This document shows, piece by piece, positions 60,060-64,000 of a stretch of 64,000 nucleotides of DNA (within the stretch, counting starts at the first letter, position 1; every line of letters starts with the position of its first letter). The translations under genes and the position numbers were made by a program. The stretch is from Drosophila persimilis (Eukaryota; Arthropoda; Insecta; Diptera; Drosophilidae). Where the stretch lies: contig NW_020825354.1 of the NCBI RefSeq assembly GCF_003286085.1, positions 682,001 to 746,000 on the forward strand, given 5' to 3'. Under the pieces are notes generated by a model. It saw nothing but the letters and a program-made list of their open reading frames with translations. It ran no database searches and had not been told where the DNA came from.

Positions 60060-60165
60060 TTTCAGCTGAGAATATCAGAAATATACCAAAATACCACTGT
60101 CGATAAATCCTATAGCAACTGCCTAGCATAATCAACCAGGGTGACCGGTTTACCATTTTCAACTG
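60060..60165 (-). promoter_or_regulatory. Partial promoter module in minus orientation
   Basis: CAGAAATATACCAAAATACC, then a TGTCGATAAATCC site and GGGTGACCGG resemble the Motif 6 / DRE / Motif 1 set read on the minus strand. It could serve the uncertain minus-strand frames at 58.7-59.8 kb. Confidence 0.35.
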
Positions 60166-60224
60166 TATATAAAAATCCAATAAAAGCAAGTATTTAGAAT
60201 AGACCAGTTAAGTAGAAAATTGAT

Positions 60225-60432
60225 TCATCAATCGTTTAAAACTATGTGGGCATGGCTTAATGTTCTATATAGCTAGAAGTATTCCACGGAATTTTAGAAA
60301 CCCGGAATATGTAAAATATAACTTGCACTCGTCAGTACATTTACGGTATATTTTTCAAATGAGATGGTATATTTTGGTATATTTCTGAGGGTCGGCAGTA
60401 TATTTTATCGAAAATTCCGCGGTCACACTGTA
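60225..60432 (+). promoter_or_regulatory. Repeated promoter module at Gapvd1 (Motif 6 / Motif 1)
   Basis: In plus orientation: a flank with TAGCTAGAAGTATTCCACGGAAT, then ACGGTATATTTTTC, GATGGTATATTTTGGTATATTTC, AGTATATTTTATCG and finally GCGGTCACACTG at 60419-60430. It is the reverse complement of the layout at 12.2 and 16.2 kb. Confidence 0.75.
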
Positions 60433-60589
60433 CTCAACTCTAACTGCGTGCATAGCAAAAAAGAAAACATTAATTGTTTGTGTTTTTATTCGCTTGAGCC
60501 AACGGGTGTGTTAGTTCTCGCTGATTAAAGTTAAACAACAATTAAAGTTCAAAGTAGAAAAGCAGTCAGATATCCAATTTCTAGCGAAA
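60431..60589 (+). other. Likely non-coding first exon of Gapvd1
   Basis: Begins just after Motif 1 and ends at a strong donor (GCGAAA|GTAAGTTG). It has no start codon with a useful frame. Splicing to 63166 (acceptor GAGTTTTGCAG), directly or through another 5' exon, is inferred. Confidence 0.5.
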
Positions 60590-63165
60590 GTAAGTTGTTG
60601 TGCGCTCTCTCCGCGTTTCCTCCATTCCCCTCTGTTTCTGTTTCTGTTTTCTAGACCGAGCAACATGTTGCCAGACAAACCAAATTATGAGGCGAGAAAA
60701 TGGACGTAATCATTTAAACAAAAGGCGTGCGTGTGGAATTCGCAATCCCAGGCGTCAATACCCAACCAATTCGCAAACCGGCGGCTACCCGCTAGTCTGC
60801 CGCCCTCCCCACACAAACACGCGCCCGCTCCCGCAGGCGCACAGACAGGACAAGCAGACGACAGACACCAGCCCCTGCACGAAACGTAAGTCCTGCAGCA
60901 GAAGGAGCAGCAGCTGAGGAAGTCCGCGCATTCCATGGTGGATCCTCACCCCTGGGGAAGCACCAAGGCCAATTTCCAGTCTCTTTCCATTCCGCTTGTA
61001 CATGTATTATTTATTTTCTGTGCATGGAACACAAAATACTTAAACTATTAATGCACATACACACACACCACGCACACAGCAGCAGTCCACCCCCCATTTC
61101 TGCTTTGGCGACACATTGAGACGCCTCCCCCATCCTCCGCCCACCTCTACTGCTGCTGCTGTGGGGCTTGTGCAATGTGAGAGAGGCCTCCCCACAAATT
61201 AAGTTTGTTTCACTTTAATGTGTGTTTGCTTGCCATTGTTCCAATGGCGGGCTGCTGGATGCATCTGCCTCCCTGCTGGAGAGAGAGAGCATCATAGGGG
61301 GAAGCATTTTAATATTGTTGTAGCATATACTCTTATAGAATCTCAGTCAGCAGGCACTAACCGAACCGCACACTAATCGTATCGGGTATGGCAGCGTATG
61401 ACCCATTGTTTATCTAAAACGCCTCTTAAGACTTTCGCCCAGTTATCGATAAGATAAAAGGCAATTCCGAATTGAAAACAACTTTAAGCAAAAGCAAACG
61501 AGCAATTTCAGAAAAGAACATGAAAGACACTGGGGACAGCTCTCCTGGTCGCCAAGGACGCGTGCATCTTGACCTTGGTCCCAGCCGAGTGGTGGGTGCA
61601 GTGGTTCGTTTTATCATGGGCGCTTTTGCTCCATAAGCCCTAGAAAAGAAAGTAAACATATCATGATCGATCCATAGACTATGAGCTGGCTGGCACACCC
61701 CCATCGTCATTCACGAGGAACAAATAGTGTCCGTAATTGATGCGCAAATATTGTGACTCCACCAGGCAGTGAAACAAGGCCAAGCACGATCATCTTCTCT
61801 TTTTTTCCGTTTTTTATCCTCTGTGCACGGGCAGGGCAGGCCAGGGCCTCCATCCGCCCTTGATCAAGGCCTAATCTGTAATCTGTAACTGCCACTGACG
61901 TTTGGCAAACGTTTGGCATTGTTTATGTAACCACAAAATCTATACATGTATACTTAAACCATATACTTGTATAGGCATTGCATATAAACACTTGTATACT
62001 GGTAGAGAGGCTTCATTTCTCTCCATTGATTAGCTGTTTAGATCTCTCTCTCGCTCTGTTTCTGTCTCTCTTTGGCATCCAATTAGAGATGTGCGCGTGA
62101 CTGCACGATCGTCAGAGCAGAACAGAGATGCTCACGACGCGCAATCGTAGGCTTTTTACGTATGTTCCAGCGCATATAACGGTCTAAGAAGGATTTTACT
62201 TTCGATCATTCATCCGTATGCGTGGTCCCGAAACTGAAAACCGAAACTTATGCCATGAGAAATGCCTGGCGTTCCACACGTTGCAATGAACAATGAATAA
62301 TGGAAACCAATTCAAATTACGGAAATGCGCAATACGGGCGAATTACGGACCGGACACCGAACGACTTAGGGGAGGGGGTATGTGGGTTGACTGGAACTGA
62401 ATTTGAGGATAAATTGTTGCAAATCGAATCAAAACTGAATATTCACTGCAAAAGTTCAGTAAAAATAATTGAATTTCCATCGAAATAAATTGATGAAGAG
62501 GTTCTTCAGCGAAATCGAATTGCCAATAAAAGTGAATGAAAATTGAATTGAAATTAAACTTTAACAGAACATTTCAAGATAAAACTATGTGTACGTAAAG
62601 TCCCCCAAGTCGAGACGGTATTAAAGATTAAGCTTAATGTAGGCCGTAGATGCAAAAGAGAGAGCGCCTAAAGGGCTTTGTTTCTAGACTTTTTTCCAAA
62701 GCAGAGAGGGGCAGGTCCTTGCTCCCTTTTCCCTGAGATTGCTACGACGCCAGCGAAGCTGACAAGCAAAAGCTTTACATGTCTTGTGCATGACGAGGGA
62801 CAATTTGTACAAGATTCTTCGCCCATCGAAGCCAGGCAGACGCTTAAGCTAAGAAAGCAAAAGATATTCCTTCTGACCAAAAGAAAAAAAATAAAACAAT
62901 TTACATGTCGCGTGAAGTATCATATTGATGATCGACTCGCCTGCAGACTACAGCTCTAGAATATTGAAAGTCTTCGGCCAGAGACCCTTAGGAAGAGGGG
63001 AAAGGGCCACGTCGGCAGGCGTTAGATCTTGGGTGTTCGCTCGGCGTTTGCTTTCAGTCCTTCTGCGGTGTAGAAGGAGTCTTTAAAGGCGGCTTCTTAA
63101 AGGTCCTAGCCGAACCCCTTCTCTTCAGTTTCAATGCTGATTCCTAATCGAAACGAGTTTTGCAG
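60590..63165 (+). other. Gapvd1 5' intron region
   Basis: About 2.6 kb between the inferred first exon and the coding exons. It holds a possible acceptor TTTTCTAG at about 60656, CA repeats near 61060-61078 and Pro/Arg-biased open stretches without recognisable domains. No gene is supported. Confidence 0.45.
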
Positions 63166-63181
63166 AAGCTCTATCTCCATT

Positions 63182-64000
63182 ATGGAGCCCACTGCCGCGG
63201 GGAATCTGCTGGAGATCATGGACCTGGCGCGCACTCTCCGCCAGGAGCAACTCTTCATCCAGCAAGAGCAGACGGCCTTTGGCCAGCTGACGGGGGCTCT
63301 AGAGACCAATGCAGGCACCATAACAAAGGTAAATATTAACCAACAAGATAAGGGATTTAATCTCCCGTAAAATCTGCGCTCTGATCTGATATCTGGATCC
63401 CTGTTACAGTTGGCCTTTGTGTGTGCCCAGCAGAGACAGATACTGAACGAGCTGCTGGTGGCCAGGAACGATCACGATCCTCTGTTGAGCTGCAGACGGG
63501 CGAGTGCCTACGACAGTGCCCAGTTTATGGACGCCAAGCAGGTGCTGCCGTATGAGCATGCCCTGGCCTACGAGGATCTCTTCAATTATCTGTACAATAC
63601 GCCATATTTGTTGGCCCTGTCGCTGGCCACCGCGGACCGGCTGTCGCTGCTCTCGAGCGGTCAATTGGGGCAGATCATCAATACGATAGCTACGGGTCTG
63701 TATGGGAATGCCATCAACACAAAGGATGTGGAACTGCTGCTGAAGCTCCTGCGTGAACTGATCGAAATCCAGCTGCTGGGCAGCGAGCAGCCCCGACGCC
63801 TGCTCCGGACCAATAGCAGCTCCTTTGCCCGCCTCTATCAGCGGCTGGTGGAGAGCCTCTTTTCGGCAAGAATCTTCCTTACAGCCGCCCTGCATGCCCC
63901 CCTCATGGGAGTCCTAAGCGAGCACGATATCTGGCTGGATCTCGATCCGCATAAGCTGATGCAGAGTTTTAGCCAGAAGGAGCGCGAACGGCGCTTTGGA
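63182..64000 (+). CDS. Gapvd1: Gapvd1 (GAPex-5/RME-6) N-terminal part, runs off the window
   Basis: An acceptor at 63165 precedes ATG 63182. Exon 63182-63328 and an exon from 63410 to the window end give 246 residues. They match the start of GAPVD1: a short helical leader ([16 protein letters not shown]), then the Ras-GAP domain with [52 protein letters not shown] (the R-finger-region PRRLLR block) and [14 protein letters not shown]. The C-terminal Vps9 Rab5-GEF domain lies beyond the window. The protein couples Ras/Rab regulation to endocytic trafficking. The 5' UTR acceptor shows a longer transcript starting upstream, probably at 60.43 kb. Confidence 0.9.

Noticed and set aside
60600..60936. 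Open frames on both strands at 60.6-60.94 kb as a gene
   Set aside because: Arg/Pro- and Cys-biased frames in the GC-rich 5' intron of Gapvd1 with no recognisable domain or splice support.

Overview
The window is nuclear DNA of a Drosophila fly. Genes carry short GT-AG introns, housekeeping promoters show Drosophila Motif 1, Motif 6 and DRE elements, and the recognised genes match loci I know from the D. melanogaster X chromosome near band 8D (amx, mxc, Ir8a, Gr8a, tan). A LOA-clade LINE (relatives: bilbo of D. subobscura, Trim of D. miranda) and a 'TTTTATACCCGATACTC' interspersed repeat make an obscura-group species the likeliest source. The species call is inference.

Layout. 1-5.6 kb is repeat-rich with no secure gene. 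5.8-7.4 kb (+) is an SLC36-type amino-acid transporter. 7.9-8.6 kb (-) is Arpc3. 9.35-10.3 kb (+) is a RABL3 GTPase. 10.9-12.1 kb (-) is Rai1/DXO. 13.0-13.8 kb (+) is almondex (TM2D3). 14.0-15.9 kb (-) Larp7 and 17.0-23.1 kb (+) mxc (NPAT, histone locus body scaffold) are head to head. 24.3-27.5 kb (+) is the olfactory co-receptor Ir8a. 28.6-31.3 kb (+) is a GPR107/108-type seven-pass protein. 32.6-34.0 kb (-) is gustatory receptor Gr8a. 34.8-36.0 kb (-) is a secreted His/Pro-rich protein. 39.25-44.07 kb (+) is tan (N-beta-alanyl-dopamine hydrolase), complete at 387 codons with the self-cleavage Gly121-Cys122 pair. The window ends inside Gapvd1 (63.2 kb onward, +).

The unusual part is 44.2-57.05 kb. 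A module made of a nucleoside-hydrolase-like gene (+) and a convergent 133-codon gene (-) has been duplicated in steps into four modules. The small protein resembles the start of the first MIF4G domain of nuclear cap-binding protein CBP80. The array now reads psiNH-A, NH1-B, LINE, psiNH'-A', NH2-B'. Both NH copies have lost the N-terminal catalytic Asp motif but keep identical 288-codon spliced frames. A frameshifted LOA-clade LINE lies exactly at the junction of the two large units. This array is the best candidate for an undescribed, lineage-specific gene system.

Other notable structure: a roughly 200-bp promoter module with long shared flanks is repeated at Rai1, Larp7 and Gapvd1. The Gr8a / His-rich intergenic gap matches the place of the D. 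melanogaster tan male-specific enhancer. Several unassigned small coding signals (3.1 kb, 9.1 kb, 58.7-59.8 kb) deserve transcript checks. Exon boundaries were derived by hand from reading frames and splice consensus; no alignment or database search was run.
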